Shown in pieces: positions 27,301-36,170 of a DNA stretch of 64,000 nucleotides. The translations under genes and the position numbers were made by a program. Each line of letters opens with the position of its first letter. Positions within the stretch are counted from its first letter, which is position 1. The notes below the pieces were generated by a model. It had not been told where the DNA came from. It saw only the letters and a program-made list of their open reading frames with translations, and made no database searches. Source of the DNA: Limivicinus sp963617275 (GTDB lineage Bacteria; Bacillota; Clostridia; Oscillospirales; Oscillospiraceae). The DNA is taken from NCBI GenBank assembly GCA_963617275.1, contig CAVENX010000033.1, positions 1 to 64,000 on the forward strand, given 5' to 3'.

Positions 27301-27708
27301 TTACTCATCCCTTTGTTCCTCCGGAAACATCTCTTCGGGCTTGTTTTTTTCATCATCGTCGTCCCAGTCATCTTCAAACTGCGTCAGTATTTCCTTTTTG
27401 AGTTCAGCGGGATCACCGTCTTCAACACGGCAGATGATCTTTGTAAAAGTTGTGAACATGACACGCACATAAAATTTCTTTCCGACCTTGTCATACACCC
27501 GGCCGGCGCTCATAGTTCCGCCGGCAACCGTAGTAAAGCTGTTTGCAACATAACCCACGGTACCGATTATCGGCATTGTGCACCTGATTGCTTCGTTGTC
27601 ATACGGGTTATCCGTTTCCTTTTCACAGCGAACGAGATATCCGATTTTAAAGGGGAGTATCCCGCTGTAATTCTTGAAGCCGGTAATTGAAATAAACTTT
27701 TCTTTCAT
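27301..27708 (-). CDS. HIRAN-like domain protein
   Basis: 135 residues from the ATG at 27708 (AAGGAGG). Residues ~5-90 match the HIRAN pattern: ITGFKNYSG, then a beta strand, KETDNPYDNEAIRC and GTVGYVANSF. HIRAN domains bind the 3' ends of single-stranded DNA in repair helicases; stand-alone forms occur near mobile or defence genes. The C-terminal 30 residues are strongly acidic (DDWDDDDEKNKPEEMFPEE). It precedes the WYL regulator on the same strand by 131 nt. Confidence 0.65.
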   Translation of the reverse strand: MKEKFISITGFKNYSGILPFKIGYLVRCEKETDNPYDNEAIRCTMPIIGTVGYVANSFTTVAGGTMSAGRVYDKVGKKFYVRVMFTTFTKIICRVEDGDPAELKKEILTQFEDDWDDDDEKNKPEEMFPEEQRDE

Positions 27709-27989
27709 GTTGATTTCCTCCTTAATCATACAGTGAGCAAGCGAACCCGTTTTTTCTTTGCTGTACCCAGTCTAACAAACCAGGTGTCCAATAAAACGGA
27801 CAGTTCACTGACACGCTGCCTTTTAAGCAGACATTTTTCGCTATACCATTTCCGAAGAAAAATCATTTTTTCAAAAAAAGCATGTTAAAAAACAAAGCCC
27901 GCTTCTTGTGCAGAGTCGGACTTTAGTGCAGTATTCACATACAAATCGTTCAAAGTTTGAATAAAGCATACAACATTCACAACAAAATG

Positions 27990-28261
27990 TCAAGGCAGCG
28001 CCGCATAATACGGCGCTGCCTCCAGCTTGTCGAAAAAAAGTCCTTACAGGACTTTTTTTCGACCGCGCTTTCCGCCGAGCATTTTGAAAGAGTTCAAAAT
28101 GCTGTTACCGAAAGCCTTGATATATCAAGGCTTTCGACGGCGGTTTATCCAATTTGAGGCGGGCCTTGCCCCCTCAAGCTCCCCCGCTGCTTTGTTATCT
28201 GACTTTAAAACATGGTTTTTTGACAGTCTCAAGGCAGCGCCGCATAATACGGCGCTGCCTC
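27990..28261. repeat. Hairpin-rich element, family 1, copy A, flanked by a duplicated palindrome
   Basis: A 33-bp sequence that includes the palindrome GGCAGCGCCG/CGGCGCTGCC occurs identically at 27990-28022 and 28229-28261. Between them are three more hairpins: 28030-28062 (AAAAAAAGTCC/GGACTTTTTTT, able to terminate in both directions), 28078-28104 (AGCATTTTGAA/TTCAAAATGCT) and about 28110-28137 (GAAAGCCTTGA/TCAAGGCTTTC). The right end carries TTTTTTGACAGTCTC. The stretch 27730-27989, upstream of the HIRAN gene, shows no gene. Confidence 0.8.
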
Positions 28262-28299
28262 AAAAAAACTTTTACTGTTCAGCAGGTCTATTTATGTAA

Positions 28300-28431
28300 T
28301 TACTCGGCTGTGAATTCATCCTTGCCGGCGCCGCAAAGCTCGCAGGCAAAATCTTCGGGGAGGTCTTCCCATTTTACGCCGGTTTCTTCTTCATCGTATA
28401 CCCAGCCGCACAAATTGCAAACGTATTTCAT
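28300..28431 (-). CDS. Rubredoxin
   Basis: 43 residues, with an AGGAG site before the ATG at 28431. CNLCGWVYDE near residue 5 and CELCGAGKDEF near residue 30 give the two CxxC pairs that bind one iron. It lacks about ten residues found in standard 52-residue rubredoxins. As an electron carrier it would serve the reverse rubrerythrin encoded just upstream, in peroxide and oxygen reduction. Confidence 0.92.
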   Translation of the reverse strand: MKYVCNLCGWVYDEEETGVKWEDLPEDFACELCGAGKDEFTAE

Positions 28432-28516
28432 TCTGTGATCTCCTATAACACTATTATTCCTATCATTCTTCACACGGCAGCGCCGTGATGAGCCAAGGGC
28501 ACCTTACCATTGAATG

Positions 28517-29083
28517 TCAGTTGAAGTATCTCTTGAGCAGTCCCGCAAAAGCCTTGCCGTGACGGGCTTCGTCACGTGCCATCTCGTGAACGGTGTCGTG
28601 GATCGCGTCGAGATTATACTGCTTGGCAAGCTTTGCAAGTTCAAACTTGCCTGCGGTCGCGCCGTTCTCGGCCTCAACGCGCATCTCAAGGTTCTTCTTG
28701 GTCGAATCGGTGAGCACATCGCCGAGCAGCTCCGCGAACTTTGCCGCATGCTCCGCTTCCTCAAGACCGGTCTTTTCCCAATACATACCTATCTCGGGAT
28801 ATCCCTCACGGTGCGCAACACGCGCCATGGCAAGGTACATGCCGACTTCCGTGCACTCGCCGATAAAGTTTGCGTTGAGCCCCTCGATGATAGCCTTCTG
28901 CACTTCCTCGGGAACGTCCGCACCAAACTTCTTGCCAACGCCGACAACATGCTCAGCTGCCCATGTCATTTCGCCCTTCTGCTCGATAAACTTGGAGCCG
29001 GGAACCTTGCACTGAGGGCAGAACTCGGGGGGAGTATCACCTTCATGAACATAACCGCATACGGGGCAAACCCACTTCTTCAT
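28517..29083 (-). CDS. Reverse rubrerythrin
   Basis: 188 residues from the ATG at 29083, spaced 8 nt from GGAGG. The rubredoxin domain is at the N terminus (WVCPVCGYVHEG and FCPQCKVPG, residues 3-35) and the di-iron ferritin-like domain follows (ECTEVGMYLAMARVAHREG, GLEEAEHAAKFAELLG, ARDEARHGKAF), the reverse of classical rubrerythrin. In clostridia this enzyme reduces hydrogen peroxide and oxygen and is repressed by PerR, which is encoded directly upstream. Confidence 0.95.
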   Translation of the reverse strand: MKKWVCPVCGYVHEGDTPPEFCPQCKVPGSKFIEQKGEMTWAAEHVVGVGKKFGADVPEEVQKAIIEGLNANFIGECTEVGMYLAMARVAHREGYPEIGMYWEKTGLEEAEHAAKFAELLGDVLTDSTKKNLEMRVEAENGATAGKFELAKLAKQYNLDAIHDTVHEMARDEARHGKAFAGLLKRYFN

Positions 29084-29184
29084 AATAAAATCCTCCATAC
29101 CTTTTAATATTAATTTCCTTAATTATATTTTCATTGCCTGAACGCGGAGGATTCTTATACCCATCCGCTCCCGCAATAAAAAGC

Positions 29185-29601
29185 TTATATATATTCCCTT
29201 TTCAGGGAGTCGGTTTTTCGGCACTCGCCGCACAGGCCTTTTATCGTCAGCAGGAAAGACTGTGTTTTGCAGTCGAATCGGCGCTCAATATCCCTGATGA
29301 GCCGCTCTGCATCATCGTCAAACTCGATATCCGAGACGCGGCGGCATCGGGAACAGACAAAATGTGCGTGAGGGTCAAGACGTGCATCGTATCTCTCCTG
29401 GCCATCCACAGTGCCCACACGGAAGATAAGCCCTTCCTCCTCAAGCACCGCAAGATTGCGGTACACCGTGCCGAGACTCAGCTCCGGATATTCGCCCTTC
29501 AGCCGGTTAAACACCGTTTCGGCGGTGGGATGTCCGGTATCGGCGCGGAGCAGGTCATATATCGCTTTCCTTTTTTTGCTGGTTATACGTCTGCTTTCCA
29601 T
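29185..29601 (-). CDS. perR: Fur-family regulator, PerR-like
   Basis: 138 residues; ATG with GAGGT. The N-terminal winged helix spans residues ~8-80 (LSLGTVYRNLAVLEEEGLI). The dimerisation part has HAHFVCSRC and GLCGEC, the two CxxC pairs that hold structural zinc. Adjacency to rubrerythrin and rubredoxin argues for PerR (peroxide sensing) over Fur or Zur, though sequence alone cannot settle this. Confidence 0.88.
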   Translation of the reverse strand: MESRRITSKKRKAIYDLLRADTGHPTAETVFNRLKGEYPELSLGTVYRNLAVLEEEGLIFRVGTVDGQERYDARLDPHAHFVCSRCRRVSDIEFDDDAERLIRDIERRFDCKTQSFLLTIKGLCGECRKTDSLKREYI

Positions 29602-29821
29602 TTCTACCTCAAGTTTAAGAACAGGAATGATTCTTATTACTGAATTTAATATAGCATACCCTTCCTGATTTGTAAAGACCCTTTTTAAATTTTTCTCAAT
29701 TATTTTTTCCCTTCACTCTGCGCGTTTTTTGAGATTCAGGCCTTGTCGTCTTTCTCTGTCCGCTTTCGTTTATCCGCCGCCCTGTAAATAATATAAAGAA
29801 AGCGCCGCAAAACGGAAATTT

Positions 29822-30038
29822 GCAGCGTTGCCTTGAGACTGTCAAAAAACTATGTTATAAAGCCGGATAACAGAGCAGCGGGGGAGCTTGAGGGGGCAAG
29901 GCCCGCCTCAAATTGAATAAACCGCCGTCGAGAGCCTTGAGATATCAAGGCTCTCGGTAACAGCATTTTGAACACTTTCAAAATGCTCGGCGGAAAGCGC
30001 GGTCAAAAAAGCCCTTGCAGGACTTTTTTGACCGCGCT
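29822..30038. repeat. Hairpin-rich element, family 1, copy B (inverted)
   Basis: The reverse complement of copy A's interior with scattered changes: TTGAGACTGTCAAAAAAC at 29832, the long GAGCTTGAGGGGGCAAGGCC run, then the same three hairpins in reverse order. Differences fall on both sides of stems so pairing is kept (for example GAAAGCC/GGCTTTC in A is GAGAGCC/GGCTCTC in B). The palindrome at the left end is degraded and is not duplicated at the right. It fills the gap between perR and the ABC permease gene; 29602-29821 shows no gene. Confidence 0.8.
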
Positions 30039-30092
30039 GAGAAAGCTTTTATCGCTGTATATCAAGCTGTGCCGTGCGGTTTTATCCCGGCG

Positions 30093-30746
30093 TCAGTTCA
30101 AATCTATCAGTTCAAACCGCGTCTGAGATTTCCTGAGCGACAGCAGAGTTCCGATGATGTACGCCGCCGCACATACGGCAAAAAGCGGGAGCTGCCTCAC
30201 GGCATCCGCCCCCGATACGGCGTTGAGCCAGCCAAGGCCGGGAAAATGATGCAAAGCCTCGCCCACGGCGACTATAAGAAACGCCGTGACGATGAACAGC
30301 ACAAAGGATTTGCCAAAGTAGTACGCCGTTTTAAAAAAGCCGCCCAGAAACACGGTATTGAATGCGGTGTAGATGAGCAGGACGAAGCCCAGAAACGTAA
30401 AGTTTGCAGCCATAAGGGGATTTTCCGCATAGGGCGCGGCGTTTTTCCACACGGTCATGCGTATCGCAGTGCAGAGCGCAAAAAGCACAAAGCTCAGCAG
30501 CTGGAACATTACGGTGGAAAGATATTTTGTCTTTACGACGTCGCGCTTGCGGATAGGCAGAAGCGCGGAATAGAGGATGTCGTTGGCTTCACGCGCATAC
30601 TGAAACGACTGATAAATGCCGAGGCTTACAAAGAACGCGCCCACAAGGATCGGATAGCCCGGGATCAGCGCCATAAGCCCGAAAGCCGTAAAGCACCAGC
30701 TCAGCGGTGAGGTTGCAAGCATCAGGTCTTTTTTTAGAAGCTTCAT
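30093..30746 (-). CDS. ABC-2-type permease-like membrane protein
   Basis: 217 residues from the ATG at 30746 (GGGAGGAT site), about six hydrophobic spans. The N-terminal MKLLKKDLMLATSPLSW and the REANDILYSALLPIRKRDVVKTKYL loop are typical of small ABC-2 permeases that pair with a single ATPase. The ATPase gene stop overlaps this start by 1 nt. It probably exports a peptide, drug or lipid; the cargo is unknown. Confidence 0.82.
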   Translation of the reverse strand: MKLLKKDLMLATSPLSWCFTAFGLMALIPGYPILVGAFFVSLGIYQSFQYAREANDILYSALLPIRKRDVVKTKYLSTVMFQLLSFVLFALCTAIRMTVWKNAAPYAENPLMAANFTFLGFVLLIYTAFNTVFLGGFFKTAYYFGKSFVLFIVTAFLIVAVGEALHHFPGLGWLNAVSGADAVRQLPLFAVCAAAYIIGTLLSLRKSQTRFELIDLN

Positions 30747-31591
30747 CACATATCCTCCCGTTCAAGATATACCATAATTTCCTCAAGAGTCGGGATGGTA
30801 AAGTCACAGCCCTCGAAAAGCCCCATATCGGCTGACTTTATCATTATCACGCCGCCGCTCCTTGAAAAGCTTTCCCCGACGACTGCTTTTTTCTGCGCCT
30901 CGCTCATATTTTCCGGCTCATTGAGCAGTTTATATGTGCCGATGAAATCTTCCTCCGTGCCGGAGGATATAATGCGTCCGTGTTGGATATATGTAATATT
31001 GTCCGCGCATTTTTCAAGGTCGGAGGTTATGTGCGTCGAAAAAAGCACCGCCACACCGTCGTGTGCAAGACGCAGAAATATCTCCAGCAGCTCATCACGC
31101 GAAACGGGGTCAAGTCCGCTTGTAGGCTCGTCGAGAATAAGAAGCTCCGCTTTATGGGAAAGCGCAAGCGCAATATTGAGCTTCACCTTCATTCCCTCGG
31201 AAAGCTGCTCCGGCGTTTTGTTTTCATCGAGCTTGAACTTCGCGCAGTACCGCCGCCACATATCCGCGTCCCAATTATCATAGAACATTGCAGTGACGCT
31301 CACGATGTCCTTTATTCTTTTCTTTTTATACCAGCTCACCGTGCCGCCAGCGTAGCCGATGCGCTGCTTTATCGCATCCTCATGCTTATGCAGGTCAAGC
31401 CCGAAGTATTTTATCTCCCCAGCTGACGGATGGACAAGATTGAGGATGGATTTCAGCGTCGTCGTCTTGCCCGCGCCGTTTCTGCCGATAAAGCCTGTTA
31501 TCGTGCCCGGCATGACCGAAAAGCCCACTCTGTCAAGCTTAAAGCCGGGATATTCCTTGCAAAGTCCTTTAATTTCAAGTGCCGCTGTCAT
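30746..31591 (-). CDS. ABC transporter ATP-binding protein
   Basis: 281 residues with Walker A IGRNGAGKTTTLKS (residue ~35), signature LSEGMKVKLNIALALSHKAELL, Walker B LLILDEPTSGLDPVSRDEL and H-loop STHITSD. It is the energising subunit for the permease at 30093. It overlaps the AbrB-like gene by 17 nt, so the three genes form one operon (regulator, ATPase, permease). Confidence 0.94.
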   Translation of the reverse strand: MTAALEIKGLCKEYPGFKLDRVGFSVMPGTITGFIGRNGAGKTTTLKSILNLVHPSAGEIKYFGLDLHKHEDAIKQRIGYAGGTVSWYKKKRIKDIVSVTAMFYDNWDADMWRRYCAKFKLDENKTPEQLSEGMKVKLNIALALSHKAELLILDEPTSGLDPVSRDELLEIFLRLAHDGVAVLFSTHITSDLEKCADNITYIQHGRIISSGTEEDFIGTYKLLNEPENMSEAQKKAVVGESFSRSGGVIMIKSADMGLFEGCDFTIPTLEEIMVYLEREDM

Positions 31592-31790
31592 CGCTGCCGC
31601 TCAACCTCCCGAAAACATCATCCGCCATTTCCTTGGGCGGAATGGCAATGCCCCTGTTCTTATCCGCAAGGATAAGCAGCACATCGCCGCTCTTGATACC
31701 AAACATCTCCCGCACCTGCTTGGGGATAACGATCTGTCCTTTTTCCCCAACCGTCGCGGTGCACGCAAATTTTCCTGCCGGAGCTCTCAT
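31575..31790 (-). CDS. AbrB/SpoVT-type DNA-binding regulator
   Basis: 71 residues from the ATG at 31790 (GGAGGCGG site); the longer frame to 31853 would begin inside the promoter. The swapped-hairpin barrel motif is clear: VGEKGQIVIPKQVREMFGIKSGDVLLIL. The C-terminal 25 residues differ from classical AbrB. As the first gene of the ABC operon it probably regulates that operon itself. Confidence 0.88.
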   Translation of the reverse strand: MRAPAGKFACTATVGEKGQIVIPKQVREMFGIKSGDVLLILADKNRGIAIPPKEMADDVFGRLSGSDDSGT

Positions 31791-31804
31791 ACGCCGCCTC
31801 CAAT

Positions 31805-31853
31805 ATGTATGATTTGTATGACAAATTATACATTTCATAATTTCCATTGTCAA
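31805..31853 (-). promoter_or_regulatory. Promoter and palindrome of the AbrB-ABC operon
   Basis: Minus strand TTGACA (31853-31848), 17 nt, TATAAT (31830-31825). The -10 box is part of an imperfect inverted repeat TGTAT...ATACA (about 31811-31834), a likely operator. Transcription from about 31818 places the start codon at 31790 downstream. Confidence 0.75.
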
Positions 31854-31885
31854 GCAGAATTTATTGCACAGAAAAGGCGCGGTAA

Positions 31886-31926
31886 TAAAAAGCCAAGACT
31901 CCTCTGCCGTGCGGAGCCTTGGCTTT
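31886..31926 (-). terminator. Terminator of the response regulator operon
   Basis: Stem AAAGCCAAGRCTCC / GGAGYCTTGGCTTT with a 10-nt loop, followed on the minus strand by a T run, 14 nt after the response regulator stop at 31940. Confidence 0.85.
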
Positions 31927-31939
31927 AAAATTTAAACGG

Positions 31940-33151
31940 CTATTCCAGACGTTTGAAATCGCTGACCGTATATCCGGTATATTGCTTAAACATCTTACTG
32001 AAATACGACGGGTATCTGTATCCTACGCGGGTCGAAAGCTCCTTTACCTCGACTGTTCCCTGCTTTATCAGGCTTATCGCCCGGAGCATCCTGACGTCCG
32101 TCAGGTAATCGACAAAGGTCTTGCCAAGTTCGCTTTTGAACAGGCTGCTGACATAGCTCGGTGAAAGCTGGAGATGCTCCGCAAGGTCGTTGAGGGATAT
32201 ATCGTCGGCATAGTTTGAGTTAATATATGTCAGCGCCTTTCTGAGATGCTTGCTGAGCCGGCGCGTTTCATTTGCAGGGCGCTCAAATGTACCTGCTTTG
32301 ATTTTATCGGCATAGCTTTTATTGATCTCGATCATATTACCGCTTACAAGCGGACCGCACGTCGTAGCACATTCCGTTTCGAAATATTCGTTCGCCAGAA
32401 CGCCGACAAGATTCTTTATAAATTGGGAAATATCTGCGTATTCCTCCGCATTCATATATGTCTCGGTATACACCAGAACCGGCATGTTATATCCGTCTAT
32501 GTTCCCCGGCATTATCTTCGCTACAACAGATGATTTTTCTATCAATTCGTATATAAAGCCGTTCCAGCGTGTGCTGTACTGAACTATATTCGGATTTTTT
32601 ACAAACGAGGCATACAGCAGAAAGCCGCTTTGGAAATTGATATTCAGCAGCTGTGCATATTGGTCTATTATATCCTGCGAAAAATAATTTCTGACGACAG
32701 ACGTGACAAACGCGGACTGCGCGAACAAGAGCAGATCGTCGTTTCCGACGTTCCGTGTCTCCGTCTTGTTAAGATCGTCAATGACCCTATCGACCGCCGC
32801 GCTTAATTCCGCCTTTTTCACCGGTTTCAGAAGATAGCTGTCAACCTTGAGCTGTATCGCGTCATGGGCATAAGCAAAAAGACTGTACGCCGTCTTTATT
32901 ATCACATGCACATCATTATCGTTCTGGCGCAGGAGTCTCAATGCTTCAAGTCCGTTCAATCCCGGCATTTCTATATCCAGGATCAAAATATCCGGCTTAT
33001 ACCTGAGCACCTTCTCCACAACATCTTTCCCGTTCTTTGCTGATTCAAGCAGGTGCAAATCAGGATAGGCACGCGAAAAGAACAGCTCCATTGACTGACA
33101 TTCCAGCTCTTCATCATCGGCTATAAGTATTTTATATTGTCTCTGCTTCAT
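31940..33151 (-). CDS. Response regulator with AraC-type DNA-binding domain (YesN-like)
   Basis: 403 residues. Residues 1-125 are a receiver domain (DDEELECQSM acidic pocket, phospho-aspartate in DILILDIEMPGLNGLEAL, lysine in LLKPVKK). Residues ~300-403 are an AraC-type helix-turn-helix pair (INSNYADDISLNDLAEHLQL, VGYRYPSYFSKMFKQYTG). The centre is variable. It overlaps the kinase gene by 20 bp. YesN-type regulators control the carbohydrate transport genes beside them, here the upstream ABC importer. Confidence 0.93.
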   Translation of the reverse strand: MKQRQYKILIADDEELECQSMELFFSRAYPDLHLLESAKNGKDVVEKVLRYKPDILILDIEMPGLNGLEALRLLRQNDNDVHVIIKTAYSLFAYAHDAIQLKVDSYLLKPVKKAELSAAVDRVIDDLNKTETRNVGNDDLLLFAQSAFVTSVVRNYFSQDIIDQYAQLLNINFQSGFLLYASFVKNPNIVQYSTRWNGFIYELIEKSSVVAKIMPGNIDGYNMPVLVYTETYMNAEEYADISQFIKNLVGVLANEYFETECATTCGPLVSGNMIEINKSYADKIKAGTFERPANETRRLSKHLRKALTYINSNYADDISLNDLAEHLQLSPSYVSSLFKSELGKTFVDYLTDVRMLRAISLIKQGTVEVKELSTRVGYRYPSYFSKMFKQYTGYTVSDFKRLE

Positions 33152-34628
33152 AGACCGACAGCTCCTCTATCTGACGCGGATTAAGCATAGGTATAGTAAA
33201 CGAGACTACGGTCGATTCTCCGGGTACGGATGAAATGCTTATTGACAATTCATCATGGAAGCAGGCCAATAATCTGCTGAAAACATTGTTCAGCCCTATG
33301 CTGTCCGCGTGGGTATTTGCTTGTTTGCTTTTATTGTATTTTTTCAGAATATCATCAATCTTATTCTGTGGAAAGCCGTCTCCGTTGTCTTCAACTCGAA
33401 ATGTCACCCTGCCGCCGTCCGTTTTCTCAACTTCCACCTTTATAACGCCGTTTGCGCAGTTTTTCCCAAAACCGTGGACGATCGAATTTTCAACTATCGG
33501 CTGCAATACCATAGCGGGAATAGGCACATCCGCAACGGCTTGGTCACAGTGTATCTGAAAGTCAAATCTCTTTCCGAAACGCATTTTCTGAATATAGGTA
33601 TAATCCTCTATATTCTTGAATTCCTCCCCGATAGTTGACAATTCTCTGAGATCTTTCAGATTGTATCTGAAATAGTCGGAAACGGCCTCTATGAGCAGTT
33701 CGGTCTTTTCGGCGTTTTCAATATACGCCATCTGGGCAATTATGTTCAGGGTATTGTACAAAAAATGCGGGTTTATTCTCGCGCGCAGCGCTTTTGCCTC
33801 CGTTTCGGACAAAAGTCTTTCCATTTTGGCTTTTTCCAGTTTTTGCTGCTTCAGGTCAAGCTCCATCTGCATTTGCAGCTGTGCGCTGTCCATCTGCCGT
33901 TCTACCCTTTCGAGCATTTCATCGACTGTGTCTTCCAGCATAAGAAGCTCGTCGCCGCTGGCGCGGACGGTCGGGCTGCCGTCGGATTTGAACCTTGCCG
34001 CCTTGTCTGTGATCCTGTCAAACGGTGTCAGCAGGCTCTTCTTTATCCAGCCTATCACAAAAAACGCGGCACCCAGAAAAACCGCGGCAGCAACGGCGGA
34101 AACCGCGTAACACACCGCAGCGAGATTCTGAAGGCGGTGATGCTCGATTTCGTAATATTCCTGCATCCCGTCATAAATATAATCAAAATACCTCAGGATC
34201 AGTGAACATGTGTATGAGATCGCACCATAGCTTTCATTTGCGGAGTATTCAGTATTTCCGTTTATTATCGCCATTGTCTGCTCATAAAGCGTTGCCGTCA
34301 TGTTTGAAAGATCGTCTATCTCCCTGACATACCTGCGCGCAAGCACGGTTCCGCTCAGCCTGTCCGCGTCCCTTCTGATGCTGCTGATTGCTTCAAAGAC
34401 GTATTCTGCGGATTCTTCGTCCGGCAGGACGCAATATGCTCTGAAATCCGGCGGGAAATCCGTCACCTGCCGCTGTATTGAATAAACCTGACTATTAAGG
34501 GAAAGCATTTCTTCTGTCTGCCGTACATTGGCAGTGAAGAGCGAAGTGATAATAACGATTATCACCACCGAACAGCCCACAATAAGCGCCGCAAACAGGT
34601 ATGCCCTCTCCTTTATAGTCTTAAACAT
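33132..34628 (-). CDS. Sensor histidine kinase (YesM-like)
   Basis: 498 residues. One membrane helix near residues 10-30 and another near 175-195 flank an extracytoplasmic sensor part of about 140 residues; a HAMP-like segment and coiled coil follow. The kinase core has the His_kinase motif LRARINPHFLYNTLNIIAQ and ATP-binding VLQPIVENSIVHGF and VEDNGDGFPQ. It would phosphorylate the response regulator at 31940 on sensing a sugar or the loaded binding protein. Confidence 0.93.
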   Translation of the reverse strand: MFKTIKERAYLFAALIVGCSVVIIVIITSLFTANVRQTEEMLSLNSQVYSIQRQVTDFPPDFRAYCVLPDEESAEYVFEAISSIRRDADRLSGTVLARRYVREIDDLSNMTATLYEQTMAIINGNTEYSANESYGAISYTCSLILRYFDYIYDGMQEYYEIEHHRLQNLAAVCYAVSAVAAAVFLGAAFFVIGWIKKSLLTPFDRITDKAARFKSDGSPTVRASGDELLMLEDTVDEMLERVERQMDSAQLQMQMELDLKQQKLEKAKMERLLSETEAKALRARINPHFLYNTLNIIAQMAYIENAEKTELLIEAVSDYFRYNLKDLRELSTIGEEFKNIEDYTYIQKMRFGKRFDFQIHCDQAVADVPIPAMVLQPIVENSIVHGFGKNCANGVIKVEVEKTDGGRVTFRVEDNGDGFPQNKIDDILKKYNKSKQANTHADSIGLNNVFSRLLACFHDELSISISSVPGESTVVSFTIPMLNPRQIEELSVYEAETI

Positions 34629-34642
34629 ATTGTCTGTTCTCC

Positions 34643-36157
34643 TTACCTGAAGTCGGTTGCCAGTGCCATTACGCTTTCCTGCGTAGCCTCATCCGCGGAA
34701 AGCTCGCCGGATACTTTCCCGCCGGACAGTACGACGATCCTGTCGCACATGGAGATCAGCTCCGGCAGTTCAGACGATATCATGATAATAGCGATGCCCT
34801 GCTTTGCAAGAGAAACCATTATCTTGTATATCTCGTATTTTGTCCCGACGTCAATGCCTCTGGTCGGCTCGTCAAGTATCAGCACACGCGGATTTCTCAT
34901 CAGCCATTTCCCCAGAACGACCTTTTGCTGGTTGCCGCCGGAAAGCGTATTCACCATAACATACATATCATTCGCTTTTACATCGAGCTTGTCAAAATAG
35001 CTTTGCGCCGCCGTATTTTCTTTCACGCCCTGGATTATACCATTTACGCACAGCTCTTTCAACGATGCAAGGGTTATGTTCTCCTTTATGTTCATTCCCA
35101 TGACAAGGCCATCGGTTTTTCTGTCCTCCGTGACAAGCGCTATGCCGGCCTTTATGGCTTCGTGCGGATTCGTGACCCTGCACGGTCTGCCGTCGATATA
35201 TATGCTTCCGCTGAGGCGCGGTATCTTGCCGAAGACGGCGTTTACAAGCTCGCTTCGCCCGCTCCCCACAAGCCCGCCTATTCCGAGTATCTCTCCTTTG
35301 CGCACTTCAAAGGAAACGCCGCTGACTATCTGCTTTTTAGGATTCTGCGGATGCTCGACGGAAATGTTCTCGACCGATAATACCGTCTCCCCTATCGGAG
35401 CCGGTTCCTTGGGGTACAGGTTGTCTATCCTCCGCCCCACCATCTCTGATATTATGGTGCTCTGGTCAAAGTCTCCCTTAACATGAGTATTCACCACTTT
35501 CCCGTCTCTCATGACAATGATTCTGTCGCTGTTGTCAAAAACCTCGTCCAATTTATGCGAGATGAGGATGCATGTATACCCTTGATCCTTAAGCTTATGC
35601 ATGATAGCAAAAAGCTTCTGCGTTTCGGATAGCGTAAGGGAGGCAGTAGGCTCGTCAAGTACAAGTATCCTCGGATCTTTGGATATCGCACGCGCAATTG
35701 AAACAAGCTGCTGCTTGCTTGCGCTGAGGTTTCTGAGTATATCTCCCGGCTCAACATTCAGGTCGAGCATATCAATATACTCCGCCGCTTTTTTCTCCAG
35801 CGCATCCCAATTTATGGAAAATCCGAATCTGTTCCAGCGTGCCAGAAATATGTTTTCGGCAACGCTCAGATCAAGATTCATATTCAGTTCCTGATAGATC
35901 ATGGCTATGCCGGCGCTCTCTGACCGGCTTATGGAATCAAATCTGACCGGCTGTTCCTCCACAAAGAGCTCTCCTTCGTACGTGCCATAGGAATATGAGC
36001 CGCTTAAAATTTTCATCAGAGTGCTTTTCCCCGCACCGTTTTCTCCGACTATCGAGAGTATCTCCCCCGGATAAGCGGAGATCGAAACATCTGACAATGC
36101 CGTCACACCGGGGAATTTTTTGGTTATATGGTTCATCCTTAATACAGGAGCTTTCAT
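34643..36157 (-). CDS. Sugar ABC importer, tandem ATP-binding protein (RbsA/MglA-like)
   Basis: 504 residues made of two ABC domains. The first has Walker A GENGAGKSTLMKILSG, signature LSASKQQLVSIARA and Walker B LVLDEPTASLT. The second has the degenerate P-loop GLVGSGRSELVNAV typical of this subfamily, with LSGGNQQKVVLGKW and LILDEPTRGIDVG. It powers the importer formed with the permease at 36171 and the binding protein at 37190. The ATG at 36157 has an AGAGGAG site. Confidence 0.96.
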   Translation of the reverse strand: MKAPVLRMNHITKKFPGVTALSDVSISAYPGEILSIVGENGAGKSTLMKILSGSYSYGTYEGELFVEEQPVRFDSISRSESAGIAMIYQELNMNLDLSVAENIFLARWNRFGFSINWDALEKKAAEYIDMLDLNVEPGDILRNLSASKQQLVSIARAISKDPRILVLDEPTASLTLSETQKLFAIMHKLKDQGYTCILISHKLDEVFDNSDRIIVMRDGKVVNTHVKGDFDQSTIISEMVGRRIDNLYPKEPAPIGETVLSVENISVEHPQNPKKQIVSGVSFEVRKGEILGIGGLVGSGRSELVNAVFGKIPRLSGSIYIDGRPCRVTNPHEAIKAGIALVTEDRKTDGLVMGMNIKENITLASLKELCVNGIIQGVKENTAAQSYFDKLDVKANDMYVMVNTLSGGNQQKVVLGKWLMRNPRVLILDEPTRGIDVGTKYEIYKIMVSLAKQGIAIIMISSELPELISMCDRIVVLSGGKVSGELSADEATQESVMALATDFR

Positions 36158-36170
36158 CTTGCTTCTCCTC

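Noticed and set aside
31791..31853. Upstream extension of the AbrB-like protein
   Set aside because: It would start in the -35 box, and its codons cover the promoter.
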